The notes below the pieces were generated by a model, which worked only from the letters and a program-made list of their open reading frames with translations, was not told the DNA's origin and ran no database searches. The translations under genes were made by a program, and so were the position numbers. Shown here in pieces: positions 25,443 to 34,367 of a DNA stretch of 40,070 nucleotides. This DNA is from JBGSYN01 sp041750975. GTDB lineage: Bacteria > Pseudomonadota > Alphaproteobacteria > Geminicoccales > Geminicoccaceae. Positions within the stretch are counted from its first letter, which is position 1; every line of letters begins with the position of its first letter. The stretch spans positions 1 through 40,070 of the forward strand of contig JBGSYN010000044.1 of NCBI GenBank assembly GCA_041750975.1, given 5' to 3'.

Positions 25443-26362
25443 CGAATCAATCCTCTCGCCCGGGCGATCACGAATTGTCCGAAGGCGGCTCGATCGGGCT
25501 CGGCGACACGGGCTTCGATTCCCGCGATGCGCAACGCCTCGACATAGCGTTTTGCGAGGCTATCACCGCCGATCACGGTAATTGCCTCGACCCCGACCTC
25601 GAAGGCCCGCTGCGCCTCGCGAATTTCCGTGCCCAGAACCAAGCCTGAAACATAGCTCGGCACGACATCGCCTTCGAGCCGATCGAACAAGACGAGCGTT
25701 CGCGCACTGAACAACCGTCCGAGCAAACCGCCCCGCAGCGGGCTTTCGTCGAGGCCGAGTTCGAGACCCTCGGCAAAGGCCTTCTGGTCGTCGCGCGCCC
25801 CCGTCACCACCCGCCCGAGGATGGTGTGACGGATCAAGGCGGCATAGACTTCGCCGGTCATGAATGTGGTGAAGTCCGCGACTTTGCCGGCTTCGATCCG
25901 AACCCATTTGCTATGGCTGCCCGGCATCACGGCGATGGCCGTTTCGCTCTCACTGAAAGCTCCGACGATCTGGGTTTCCTCGCCGCGCATCACGTCGGGG
26001 ATGGCCTGACCCTGCGCGCCGACAGCAAGGCCGGTGATGAAGTGGATCGCCGTGCCGTCCTTGAGTTCGTGGCGGACGATGGCGTCGGCAAGCTCATCTC
26101 TGCCTGCGGGACAGGATCGATAAGGCGTCTCGAGCCAGCCCTGCCGGCTTGTGATCATGCCCGATGCAAGGACCGGGGTCTGCGGATCGATCTTGAGCCA
26201 ATCGCCGACATGGTCCCGGAACACGCCTTCGAAGGCGCCGTCTGCGACGGCGAGAATGCCGGCCTCGGCTGCGCGTCGCTCGAGAACGGTTCCGTCGGCT
26301 CCGATCAGAAAGGCGCGGAGCGTTGAGGTGCCCCAATCGAGCCCGATCATCGAGGCCGGCAT
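25439..26362 (-). CDS. dgoK: 2-dehydro-3-deoxygalactonokinase
   Basis: 307 residues from ATG 26362 (a longer open frame upstream runs through the next gene and is discarded). DgoK family of the sugar-kinase/actin-like fold: SMIGLDWGTSTLRAFLIGAD (phosphate 1 loop), LASGMITSRQGWLETPY, AVMPGSHSKWVRIEAGKVAD, FTTFMTGEVYAALIRHTILG and VIGGDSLAKRYVEALR. Phosphorylates 2-keto-3-deoxygalactonate to the substrate of DgoA. Start and stop overlap the neighbouring genes by four bases each. Confidence 0.9.
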   Translation of the reverse strand: MPASMIGLDWGTSTLRAFLIGADGTVLERRAAEAGILAVADGAFEGVFRDHVGDWLKIDPQTPVLASGMITSRQGWLETPYRSCPAGRDELADAIVRHELKDGTAIHFITGLAVGAQGQAIPDVMRGEETQIVGAFSESETAIAVMPGSHSKWVRIEAGKVADFTTFMTGEVYAALIRHTILGRVVTGARDDQKAFAEGLELGLDESPLRGGLLGRLFSARTLVLFDRLEGDVVPSYVSGLVLGTEIREAQRAFEVGVEAITVIGGDSLAKRYVEALRIAGIEARVAEPDRAAFGQFVIARARGLIR

Positions 26363-27300
26363 CAACGGCCGTCCCGATCGGCGAGAAACGACAGGATGGT
26401 CGATCGATCGGGGATCGGATCGACAGCGCCATAGCCCCGGGTCGAGAGAGCCGCTGCGGCATTGGCGTAACGCCCGGCCGCGAATGGATCGGGATTGCGC
26501 ACATATTCTGCGAGAAATGCGCCGTCGAAAGTGTCGCCGGCGCCTGTTGCATCGACGGCATCGACTGCAAAGCCCATAACGATCTGACGCTTGTCCGGTG
26601 TGGCGATCAGGGCACCCTCGGAGCCGAGCGTCAGGCCGATGATCTTGGCGCCCAAGGAGAGCATCCGATCGGCGAGGGCATCGGCGCTGTCGAGCCCGAA
26701 CAGCTTTTGCGCATCGTCGAGGCCGGGCAGCACGATATCGGCGAGCCCGATGGTTTCGATGATGATGGCGCGGGCCCGGGGCAGTTCCCAGAGGCTGAGG
26801 CGCAGATTGGTGTCGAAGGCGATCCAGCCGCCCGCGGTACGGACCGTATCGATCGCCGCGAAGACGCCGTCGCAGGCCTTGCCGCTGATCGCCTGGCTGA
26901 TGGCGGAAACATGGAGAATCCCGCAATCCTCGAGCACGGCCTCGGGCAGTTGCCCTGGACCGAGCCGGCTCGCCGCGGAGCCCTGGCGCCGGTAGGAAAA
27001 ATGATGCCCGTCCTCGTCATGGGTGATGAAATAAATGCCCGTCGGCGCTTCTGGGTCGACCTCGATACCGGTGGTATCGACCCCCTCGCGCCGCCAGAGG
27101 TCGAGGAACATGCGCCCGAACTGATCGTCGCCGAGACGCGTGATATAGCCGGTCCTGGCCCCCTGGCGGGCGGCCGCAATGATGCAATTCGAGGTATCGC
27201 CGCCAAAGCCCATGGCAAAACGTGGCGGCGCCTTCTCGATCTGATTGAACTCGAGAAGCGGCTCACCTAGCCCAACGATCTCAAGGCCTTTTTCCGACAA
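26362..27300 (-). CDS. PfkB-family sugar kinase, KDG kinase-like
   Basis: 312 residues with a TTG start preceded by GAGGGAG. Ribokinase/PfkB fold: N-terminal VGLGEPLLEFNQ, GFGGDTSNCIIAAARQGA (substrate loop), FDTNLRLSLW and the C-terminal anion hole DATGAGDTFDGAFLAEY with the catalytic Asp. The G-G-D-T-S-N and F-D-x-N-x-R-x-x-L-W patterns fit 2-keto-3-deoxygluconate kinase (KdgK). Placed before dgoK and dgoA, it would give the cell kinases for both KDG epimers; however KDPG would need an Eda-type aldolase, or the DgoA may act on both. It is the first gene of the operon (ATGA overlap with dgoK). Confidence 0.8.
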   Translation of the reverse strand: MSEKGLEIVGLGEPLLEFNQIEKAPPRFAMGFGGDTSNCIIAAARQGARTGYITRLGDDQFGRMFLDLWRREGVDTTGIEVDPEAPTGIYFITHDEDGHHFSYRRQGSAASRLGPGQLPEAVLEDCGILHVSAISQAISGKACDGVFAAIDTVRTAGGWIAFDTNLRLSLWELPRARAIIIETIGLADIVLPGLDDAQKLFGLDSADALADRMLSLGAKIIGLTLGSEGALIATPDKRQIVMGFAVDAVDATGAGDTFDGAFLAEYVRNPDPFAAGRYANAAAALSTRGYGAVDPIPDRSTILSFLADRDGR

Positions 27301-27412
27301 GACGACGCTCCCTCGATGCCTCTGCCCGATCCGCAGCCGGGCCAGTGAGTTCCCCGGCTAGACAGACTATGCCGAAGCATCCGAGGCGTCAAAGGGGGCA
27401 CTAACTCCGACG

Positions 27413-28576
27413 TTAGCGCATCTCGAGAAACGCCCCCAGCACGCTTATGAGCCTGCCCTCGGCGCCCATTTCCAGATAGGATTGCTGCCCGGACGCCACT
27501 TGAGAGCGGTTCGCCTTGGGCAATAGCATCGACGAACCCGAACCTGCGAGCGCCGTGCCGACGTAGCGCATTGCCGCATCGAGTCCGCCTAGGGTTCGCA
27601 CCTCGACGAAATGGTTGGCGCTGGTGGCGCAAGTCCGCAGCATCTTTGTCGCCGGCGCCGCAAGTGCTACGACGAAGACGGTGATTCCCTCGTTACGCGC
27701 GGCCACGCAAGCCTCGTCGAACTGTCGTCTGGCGGCTTCAAGAGTGAGTGGCGAATAGCTTGGGCTCACTTCGCCATCGGTCACCAGAACGATCGACCGG
27801 CGTGGCGTATAGTTCCTGTCCGAAGGTTCTTCCGCCGCCTTGCGGACCGGCGGATCCGGCTGGCCCTGCCATGCAGGCGAGAGGACGCGCCAGCCCCAAT
27901 GCAGGGCGAGATCGGGCCGTGACGTGCCGGCGGCCTCGAGTTCCGAGAGCTTGGCGACGACAGCCGTCCGGCTCGCCTGCAGCGGCAAAAGCGGGCTCGG
28001 GCAGGGCGCGTCGGTCCGGGCCTCGCCGTAAATCCAACGATCGCCGCGCTGTTGCCAGCCGCGGAGCGGCAGATCGAGGCTCGGCGACCAGTGGAGTTGC
28101 CGCGGCGCCAATGTCGTGGCAATTGGATCGTCGCCCGGCTCCTCGACGCAATTCAATGCGGGCGGACGCCGGGCCCATCCGGTATCCGCCAGCCAGGCGC
28201 CGGCATTGACCCGGGCCGAAAACGGTATCAGCGCCACCCGCAAGCCGTCGCGGGCATCCGCCCCTTCGAACACGCTCGCCAGGAGCTGCGGCACTGCTGC
28301 CTGCATGGCTTCCAAACCGGTGCCGCCCATCGAGCGCGACACATCCAGAACCAGGGCAACGTCGTGCGGCGGGCGTCGAACGAGCTCGCCGTCGCTCGAT
28401 GCGGCAAGCTCGTCTTCCGCCTGGACATGGTAGCGGTCGTCAAGTTCCAGTGGCAGGATCAGGCAGAGGACGGCCAGGCCCAGCGCCATGGGGGATCGGA
28501 CCAGTCGCTGCCATGCCGAGATGCCGCCATCGGTCCTGCTCCCTGCAGCTGAACGGTCGCCAGCGCGATCCGACAT
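27413..28576 (-). CDS. von Willebrand factor A domain membrane-anchored protein
   Basis: 387 residues. One N-terminal hydrophobic helix (PMALGLAVLCLILPLELDD, about 29-47) anchors the protein, with the rest probably outside the inner membrane. The vWA domain starts at DVALVLDVSRSMGGTGLEAM (about 72-91), with the MIDAS D-x-S-x-S; RSIVLVTDGEVSPSYSPLTL supplies the T-D-G metal contact. A large insert with Cys, Trp and Pro (LNCVEEPGDD...APCPSPLLPLQ) lies within the vWA fold. The arrangement resembles the C-terminal domain of TadG-type pilus proteins, but the N-terminal TadE part is missing and no tad genes are near. Function unknown; separated from mutS by 121 bases. Confidence 0.75.
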   Translation of the reverse strand: MSDRAGDRSAAGSRTDGGISAWQRLVRSPMALGLAVLCLILPLELDDRYHVQAEDELAASSDGELVRRPPHDVALVLDVSRSMGGTGLEAMQAAVPQLLASVFEGADARDGLRVALIPFSARVNAGAWLADTGWARRPPALNCVEEPGDDPIATTLAPRQLHWSPSLDLPLRGWQQRGDRWIYGEARTDAPCPSPLLPLQASRTAVVAKLSELEAAGTSRPDLALHWGWRVLSPAWQGQPDPPVRKAAEEPSDRNYTPRRSIVLVTDGEVSPSYSPLTLEAARRQFDEACVAARNEGITVFVVALAAPATKMLRTCATSANHFVEVRTLGGLDAAMRYVGTALAGSGSSMLLPKANRSQVASGQQSYLEMGAEGRLISVLGAFLEMR

Positions 28577-28697
28577 CGAACGGGTCCTCCTCGGACCCGC
28601 CCGATGCGGCGTCCGACACCAGTTTCTAATGGGATCAGGTTAAGCTCTGGCTAACGCGGATGGCCTATGATCGCGGTCACGCCGGGGCGGACCGGCC

Positions 28698-31352
28698 TTA
28701 GCCGGGCCCAGCAGCGAGCAACGTCTTGAGATGGTAGAGCACCTCGAGTGCCTCCTTGGGCGACAGCCGATCGGGGTCGATCTCGTCCAGTTTCCGCTCG
28801 ACGGCCGACGGTTCTGGGTGGCTCGATTGGGTCGGACGCGCGCCCCGCGATCGTGCCTTGACCGCCGCAAAAAGCGGCAGATCCGCTGACAGGATACTGT
28901 CCGGCGAACGGCTTTCGTCGTTTTCGAGCCGTTCGAGCACCGCGTTGGCGCGGTCGACCACCGCACTCGGCAAGCCTGCGAGCTTGGCGACATGAATGCC
29001 ATAGGAGCGATCGGCGGCTCCTTGAGTGACCTCGTGCAGGAAGACGACATCCTGCTGCCATTCCTTGACCCGCATGGTGTGAAGGGTCAGTTCGTCGAGC
29101 CGTTCGGCAAGGGCGGTGAGCTCATGGTAATGGGTCGCGAAAAGACCGCGGCAGCGGTTCACCTCGTGCAGATGCTCGATCACGGCCCAGGCGATCGAGA
29201 GCCCGTCATAAGTGGCCGTGCCGCGCCCGATTTCATCGAGGATGACGAGGCTGCGCGGTCCTGCCGCGTTCAGGATGGTCGCAGTCTCGATCATCTCGAC
29301 CATGAAGGTCGAGCGGCCGCGGGCAAGGTCGTCCGAGGCGCCGACACGGCTGAAAAGGCGATCGACGATGCCGATCCGGGCCTTTGCCGCTGGCACGTAG
29401 GACCCCGCCTGCGCCATGATCGGCAGGAGGGCGTTCTGGCGAAGGAATGTGCTTTTCCCGGCCATATTGGGCCCTGTCAGCAGCCACAGGCGCTGGCCCC
29501 CGCCGAGATCGCAGTCATTGGGGACGAATAGTTCCCCGCTTGCGGTCAGCGCCTGCTCGACGACGGCATGGCGGCCGCGCTCGATGGTGAATTCAGTATC
29601 TTCGGTGATCGCGGGCCGCGAGAAATCGAATTGGGTCGCCAGTTCGGCAAGGCCCGCAGCGACATCGATCTCGGCCAGGGCAGCGGCAAGCCCGGCCAGT
29701 GGCTCGCTCCGATCCCGTACGGCGCTGCAGAGGGTGGCAAAAATCTCGAGCTCGAGCGACCGCGCCCGATCCGCAGCACCGGCAATGCGACTTTCAAGCT
29801 CGCTGAGTTCCTCGCTGCCGAAACGACTGCTGTTGGCGAGGCCCTGCCGCCTGAAGAAATTGGCCGGCACCTTTTCCTGGTGCGTCGTCGTAACTTCGAT
29901 GAAGTAGCCGAGCATCGCATTGTGGCGGATTTTGAGCGAGGCGATGCCCGTCTCGGCGCGGTAGCGGGCCTCGAGAGCGAGAACATGTTCGCGCGCTTTG
30001 TCCCGGAGCTGACGCTGTTCGTCCAGTGCCAGCGATGCACCGTCCCGGACGAACCCGCCATCGCGGGCAAGGATCGGCGGGCTCTCGACCAGCGTGTCGC
30101 ACAGCGTCGAGCATAGCGACTCGAACCCGGTCAATGCCGCCTGCCACTGGCGAAGCGGTGGATCGGCGTCTTCGAGATAGCGTGCCAGGCTCTGAGCCCG
30201 TGCCAGCGCCTCGCCGATGCCGAGGAGGTCGCGCGGCCCGGCACGTTCCAGCGCCAGCCTGGAGAGTGCCCGCTCGATATCCGGGCAGCGATTGAGCGTC
30301 TTTCTGGTGTCGTCGCGCAGGTTCGTGGCCACGACCAGGCATTCGACCTGATCGAGCCGCAGCTCGATTTCACGCTTGATGGTCGAAGGTGCGGCCACCC
30401 GCTGGGTCAAGAGCCTGGCGCCGGCGCTGGTCAGGGTCCTGTCCAAGGCGCCAACCAGGCTGCCGCGTCTGCCGCCCTCGACACCCTCCAGCAGTTCGAG
30501 GCTGCGGCGGGTCGCCGGATCGATCTGCATGAGCGCATCGGGGGCGACGCGGGCAAGCCGCTGCAACCGCGGCATCTGCCCCTTCTGGGTCAGTTGCACA
30601 TAGTCGAGCAGCCCGCCGGCAGCCGCTATTTCGGCCCGGGTGAAAGCGCCCAATGGCTCGAGCGAGGCCATCTCGAAGAACTGCAGCAACCGCCGCTCCG
30701 CCGCCTGACTGTTGAACACGCTGTCGGCCAAAGGCGAAATCGCGGCCTCCCACTCCTTCCAGACCGGGCGCATAGTGGCGTCCGTCAAGAGCCGTTCCGC
30801 GAGCACCAGCTCCTTGGGCTCGATGCGCCCGACAGCGGTGGCGAGATTGGGTACGGTGACGGGCTCGGAGGCGAAGGCGCCGGTCGAAAGGTCGAGCCAG
30901 GCGAGGCCGAGGCTGCCTTCGGCGGCGGCGATTGCGGCCAGAAAATTATTGGCGCCGGCCTCCAGCAGACCGTCCTCGGTCAGGGTGCCGGGCGTGACGA
31001 TGCGGACCACATCGCGCTTGACGACCGATTTGCTGCCGCGTTTGCGGGCCTCGGCCGGATCCTCGAGCTGCTCGCAGATCGCGACCTTGAAACCTTGGCG
31101 GATCAGGCGGTGCAGATAGGTCTCCGCACTGTGCACCGGCACGCCGCACATCGGGACCTCAGCTCCCTGGTGCTGCCCGCGGCGGGTCAGGGCGATGTCG
31201 AGTGCGGCCGCGGCCTTGACCGCATCCTCGAAGAACAGCTCGTAGAAATCGCCCATCCGGTAGAACAGCAGAACCTCGGGATGGGCTTCCTTGATCGCCA
31301 GATACTGCGCCAGCATCGGGCTCGGCTCGGCACTCAACTCGACGGGCCTCAA
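28698..31352 (-). CDS. mutS: DNA mismatch repair protein MutS
   Basis: 884 residues from a TTG start overlapping the rnhB stop; an internal ATG at 31316 is an alternative and fits the usual N terminus (PMLAQYLAIKEAHPE). Mismatch recognition uses F-x-E in RMGDFYELFFEDA. The C-terminal ATPase has Walker A LLTGPNMAGKSTFLRQNA, DDLARGRSTFMVEM (signature) and Walker B SLVILDEIGRGTATYDGLS, followed by FATHYHELTAL. Length is typical (about 850-900). It lies in a minus-strand cluster asparaginase, rnhB, mutS with overlapping ends. mutL is not in the window. Confidence 0.97.
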   Translation of the reverse strand: MRPVELSAEPSPMLAQYLAIKEAHPEVLLFYRMGDFYELFFEDAVKAAAALDIALTRRGQHQGAEVPMCGVPVHSAETYLHRLIRQGFKVAICEQLEDPAEARKRGSKSVVKRDVVRIVTPGTLTEDGLLEAGANNFLAAIAAAEGSLGLAWLDLSTGAFASEPVTVPNLATAVGRIEPKELVLAERLLTDATMRPVWKEWEAAISPLADSVFNSQAAERRLLQFFEMASLEPLGAFTRAEIAAAGGLLDYVQLTQKGQMPRLQRLARVAPDALMQIDPATRRSLELLEGVEGGRRGSLVGALDRTLTSAGARLLTQRVAAPSTIKREIELRLDQVECLVVATNLRDDTRKTLNRCPDIERALSRLALERAGPRDLLGIGEALARAQSLARYLEDADPPLRQWQAALTGFESLCSTLCDTLVESPPILARDGGFVRDGASLALDEQRQLRDKAREHVLALEARYRAETGIASLKIRHNAMLGYFIEVTTTHQEKVPANFFRRQGLANSSRFGSEELSELESRIAGAADRARSLELEIFATLCSAVRDRSEPLAGLAAALAEIDVAAGLAELATQFDFSRPAITEDTEFTIERGRHAVVEQALTASGELFVPNDCDLGGGQRLWLLTGPNMAGKSTFLRQNALLPIMAQAGSYVPAAKARIGIVDRLFSRVGASDDLARGRSTFMVEMIETATILNAAGPRSLVILDEIGRGTATYDGLSIAWAVIEHLHEVNRCRGLFATHYHELTALAERLDELTLHTMRVKEWQQDVVFLHEVTQGAADRSYGIHVAKLAGLPSAVVDRANAVLERLENDESRSPDSILSADLPLFAAVKARSRGARPTQSSHPEPSAVERKLDEIDPDRLSPKEALEVLYHLKTLLAAGPG

Positions 31353-31969
31353 GCGGATCGGGCAGGTTCGAGATCGGGGATCATGGCGGCGACGGGCGCG
31401 AAACTCCGTCGATGATGCGCCGTGATGCCCAAGGATCGAAGGCCCGCATGATGCAGCAGAGTCGGATAGCCGACATTGGTTTCCCAGCCGAAACCGGGAT
31501 AGCGCTGCGCCAGACGCGCCATCAGCCGGTCACGAACCACCTTGGCGACGATCGAGGCGGCGCCGATGGCGGCGATCAGATCGTCCCCCCCGATCACGCA
31601 ATCGCTCGGACAGGCGAATGACGGCCCATACTTGCCGTCGACCAGGATGTGCTCGGGCGGGACGGGCAAACGCGCAACGGCCCGCCGCATCGCCAGATAG
31701 GAGGCCTGGAGGATGTTGAGGCGGTCGATCTCACGGACCGAGGCCGCGGCGACACCGATATGGGCATTTTCGCGGATCAGTTTGTCGAGAGTATCGCGCT
31801 GCGCCATGCTGAGTTTCTTCGAATCCCGAACGTTCTTGATGGGCGCCTTGAGGATGACGGCCGCGGCCACCACCGGTCCGGCAAGCGGTCCGCGACCGAC
31901 CTCGTCGACCCCGGCGACAAGCAAACCGGCCTCGCGGCTGCCGACACGACTATCGAGGCAAACGGTCAT
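31349..31969 (-). CDS. rnhB: Ribonuclease HII
   Basis: 206 residues from ATG 31969; a longer open frame starts inside the asparaginase gene and is not used. Removes ribonucleotides from DNA. LLVAGVDEVGRGPLAGPVVA carries the Asp-Glu of the active site; DSKKLSMAQRDTL, HILVDGKYGP and AAIGAASIVAKVVRDRLMAR (Ser-Ile-Val-Ala-Lys) and the C-terminal YPGFGWETNVGYPT follow in the expected order. The start lies inside the end of the asparaginase gene (20-base overlap); its own stop overlaps the mutS start, so all three are likely one operon. Confidence 0.95.
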   Translation of the reverse strand: MTVCLDSRVGSREAGLLVAGVDEVGRGPLAGPVVAAAVILKAPIKNVRDSKKLSMAQRDTLDKLIRENAHIGVAAASVREIDRLNILQASYLAMRRAVARLPVPPEHILVDGKYGPSFACPSDCVIGGDDLIAAIGAASIVAKVVRDRLMARLAQRYPGFGWETNVGYPTLLHHAGLRSLGITAHHRRSFAPVAAMIPDLEPARSA

Positions 31970-33014
31970 GGAGCCTTTCAAGACTTCCTTCTGAAAGCTG
32001 CAGATGGCCGACCCGGGATCCCGCGAAATTACTGAGTTTCGGCTCGAATTCGGCCGCGAGCGACTGTTGGGCGTTTCCTTCCCCGAAGATGCGCAATGCT
32101 TCAAGCACCTTGAGCAGCGCCAGACGGGAGGCGCGGGTGGCGCCGTCTCGAACCTTCAGCGCCACGCCGAACCCGGCCTCGAGCAAGGCGGCCCCATAGA
32201 CTCCTTCGGCACCGGTCTTGGCCAGCACACCGGGAACCGCGCGCATGATCGTCGTGCACAGCCGGCCGTCGCCCGCGACAAGTTCGGGATGACGCCGCAT
32301 CGCCGCCGCTATTGTCGCCACGGCCGGATCCGGGCCGGCGGCGGCGCGGGCGAACTTGGCGAATCCGAGTGCCAGATTGGCGAGCGGCAAAGGCCAATTC
32401 GGCAATCCGCAACCATCGATGCCCGGTTTCGGCAGATGCCCGACCTCGCACCATTGGCGCAGATCCTCCTCGATCATCTGCTGTAGCGGGTGGGCCGGAT
32501 CGTCATATCCCGCGTGCTCGAATTCGAACGCCAGGGCTGCGCTCAGAAGCCCGGTGTGCTTGCCCGAGCAATTGTTGTGCACGCGGCCCGGACCTTGGCC
32601 GGTCTTGATCAAAGCCTCGGCGGCGGCCCGGTTCGAAGGGGGGTGGGGGCCACAGGCGAGGGCCGTCTCATCGAGCCCGATCCGATCGAGCCAGGCGACG
32701 ACGCGGCCGACATGGCGGGGCTCGCCCGCATGCGAGGCGCAGGCCAGGGCGATCTGCTCGTCGCCGAGATTAAAACGATCGATCGCACCGCTGCGTACCA
32801 GTCGGAGAGCCTGAAACGGTTTGATTGCCGAGCGCGGATAGACCGGGCGATCGACATCGCCGAAAACCATGACCGGGCGGCCGTTTGCGTCCATGACCGA
32901 GACATCGACCAAATGCTCGCTTTCAACTTCGGCGCCGCGCCAGACTTCGACGGCAAGCGGCGCAGCACCCGAGGGCGCGGTATTTGCAGGAAGCGATGAG
33001 GGAATTGCGGTCAC
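31950..33014 (-). CDS. L-asparaginase (AnsA/asparaginase II family of alphaproteobacteria)
   Basis: 354 residues from GTG 33014 (start uncertain; the frame opens further upstream). PF06089 asparaginases, related to Rhizobium etli AnsA and unlike E. coli enzymes in sequence. Family features: PVYPRSAIKPFQALRLV (about 55-70, with the catalytic S-x-x-K), CASHAGEPRHV, VHNNCSGKHTGLL and GIDGCGLPNWPLPL. Cleaves asparagine to aspartate and ammonia. Divergent from the DUF423 gene with 43 bases between the starts, and followed by rnhB with a 20-base overlap. Confidence 0.85.
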   Translation of the reverse strand: MTAIPSSLPANTAPSGAAPLAVEVWRGAEVESEHLVDVSVMDANGRPVMVFGDVDRPVYPRSAIKPFQALRLVRSGAIDRFNLGDEQIALACASHAGEPRHVGRVVAWLDRIGLDETALACGPHPPSNRAAAEALIKTGQGPGRVHNNCSGKHTGLLSAALAFEFEHAGYDDPAHPLQQMIEEDLRQWCEVGHLPKPGIDGCGLPNWPLPLANLALGFAKFARAAAGPDPAVATIAAAMRRHPELVAGDGRLCTTIMRAVPGVLAKTGAEGVYGAALLEAGFGVALKVRDGATRASRLALLKVLEALRIFGEGNAQQSLAAEFEPKLSNFAGSRVGHLQLSEGSLERLHDRLPR

Positions 33015-33057
33015 GCGCCGATCGGTCTGCAACAGGAGAAGTGAGAATGGAGCGGCT

Positions 33058-33447
33058 ATGTTCACCAAACGCCTGACGATTGCAATCGCCACAGTCTTCG
33101 GCGGGCTCGCCGTCCTGGCGGGAGCTTTCGCCACCCATGGCTTCGAGCGGAGCGGCAACGAGGCGGCCGCCGGCCTCTTCCAGACGGCATCAACCTATCA
33201 GATGTGGCACGTGCTCGCCGTTCTCGCAGCAGCCTGCCTCGGGCTCCATGCCAGCATCGCCGTGCCGATCTTTTTTGCAGCGATAGTGCTCTTCAGCGGC
33301 AGCCTCTATCTCTATGCGCTGACCGGTAGCGGCTGGCTGGTCTGGCTCACGCCATTGGGCGGCACCGGGTTCGTCGTCGGCTGGTTTCTGTTGGGCTGGA
33401 ATGCCTGGAACCGGCCTTCCGAGCAGGCTAGCCCGAGTCGGCGCTAG
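33058..33447 (+). CDS. DUF423 family membrane protein (YgdD-like)
   Basis: 129 residues from ATG 33058 with GGAG upstream. Four membrane helices: LTIAIATVFGGLAVLAGAFA, WHVLAVLAAACLGLHASIAV, IFFAAIVLFSGSLYLYAL and WLTPLGGTGFVVGWFLLGWN. Family marks are the AGAFATHGF near the N terminus, FQTASTYQMWH, and LFSGSLYL plus TPLGGTGF. Function unknown. Its 3' end overlaps the convergent mlaC end by 20 bases. Confidence 0.9.
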   Translation: MFTKRLTIAIATVFGGLAVLAGAFATHGFERSGNEAAAGLFQTASTYQMWHVLAVLAAACLGLHASIAVPIFFAAIVLFSGSLYLYALTGSGWLVWLTPLGGTGFVVGWFLLGWNAWNRPSEQASPSRR

Positions 33448-34078
33448 CCCCCGAACGCAACGTCTCCAACAGCTTGTCGAAGCCGTTATCCTGGGACAGC
33501 AGGGAGCCGAACTCTTCCCGCTTCGTGACCAGCAGACTCACACCCTCGATCACCATGTCGAGTAGCTGATAGCCGTCCTCGGTCTCGCGCACCCGCCAGT
33601 CGACATTGACGGCCGGACCGTTGTCTTGAATCACCTGCGTCGCCACCATCGAATCGGTGTCGCTGACCGATTCCACGCTCTCGACCGAGACCTCCTCGAC
33701 GAGCGTGCTGCGCATGCGGTTCGCATAGAGCCCCGTCAGATAGTCGGCGAACGCGGCATCGAACTGCTCTTTTTGCTGATCGCTCAACATATCCGCGTTC
33801 TGGCCCAGAACCAGCTGACCCAGCGTATCGATGGGTATGTTGCGCTGCACCAGGGCATTGATCTCCCGATTGTCGCTGCCGCTCTCCCCGACAGCGGTAA
33901 GCGCATCATCGGTAAGTTGCAGAACGAAGGCCTCGGGACCTTCGGCCTCGGCTGGCGGTTCCTCTTGTCCGAGGGCCGAGGCCACGCTTATAACCGGAAG
34001 CGCTATAATCAACGACCAGATCAGGCCGCGCCAGACACGGTTGAAGGAACAAAATGAGTTCACTTGCGAGTGAGACAT
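33428..34078 (-). CDS. mlaC: MlaC-like phospholipid-binding periplasmic protein
   Basis: 216 residues from ATG 34078. Signal peptide (FNRVWRGLIWSLIIALPVIS, cleavage near ALGQ) then PF05494 fold: FVLQLTDDALTAVGESGSDN, IDTLGQLVLGQNADMLSDQQ, FDAAFADYLTGLYANRMRST, VDWRVRETEDGYQLLDMVIE and GVSLLVTKREEFGSLLSQDN, all in the usual order. MlaC carries phospholipid between the MlaA complex and the MlaFEDB importer; those genes are not in the window, so it is an orphan or one of several copies. An acidic, Glu- and Pro-rich linker follows the signal peptide. Confidence 0.85.
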   Translation of the reverse strand: MSHSQVNSFCSFNRVWRGLIWSLIIALPVISVASALGQEEPPAEAEGPEAFVLQLTDDALTAVGESGSDNREINALVQRNIPIDTLGQLVLGQNADMLSDQQKEQFDAAFADYLTGLYANRMRSTLVEEVSVESVESVSDTDSMVATQVIQDNGPAVNVDWRVRETEDGYQLLDMVIEGVSLLVTKREEFGSLLSQDNGFDKLLETLRSGASADSG

Positions 34079-34367
34079 AAAACGAATTCCTCGACGTGTT
34101 GCTATTGTCACAGACAAGCCTCGGCATCCGACGCAAGTTCCCTGGATATCTGCGCGCTCGCCGTTGAAAATCTCATTAGCGAACTGTAGATCATAAGATC
34201 AATCATCGGTTGTGCTTCTTAAAGTTTTACATTAAAGAGAATCTCCGACGTAAGGGGACGTCGTTGTTAACCTTTTATTCCGAGAGCTCCCCTATTCGTG
34301 AAGAAACTTCGGGCGAACCGTGATGGCAGTCACGGTCGGGGCCCTGGTTTCCTGTTAGGGGTCGCTT

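Noticed and set aside
26363..26926. N-terminal extension of dgoK
   Set aside because: Overlaps the kinase gene in another frame and is low-complexity Arg-rich sequence; ATG 26362 gives the family N terminus with an ATGA overlap.
31970..32104. N-terminal extension of rnhB by 45 codons
   Set aside because: The extra residues lie within the asparaginase coding region, have no RNase HII similarity, and ATG 31969 gives the usual N terminus.
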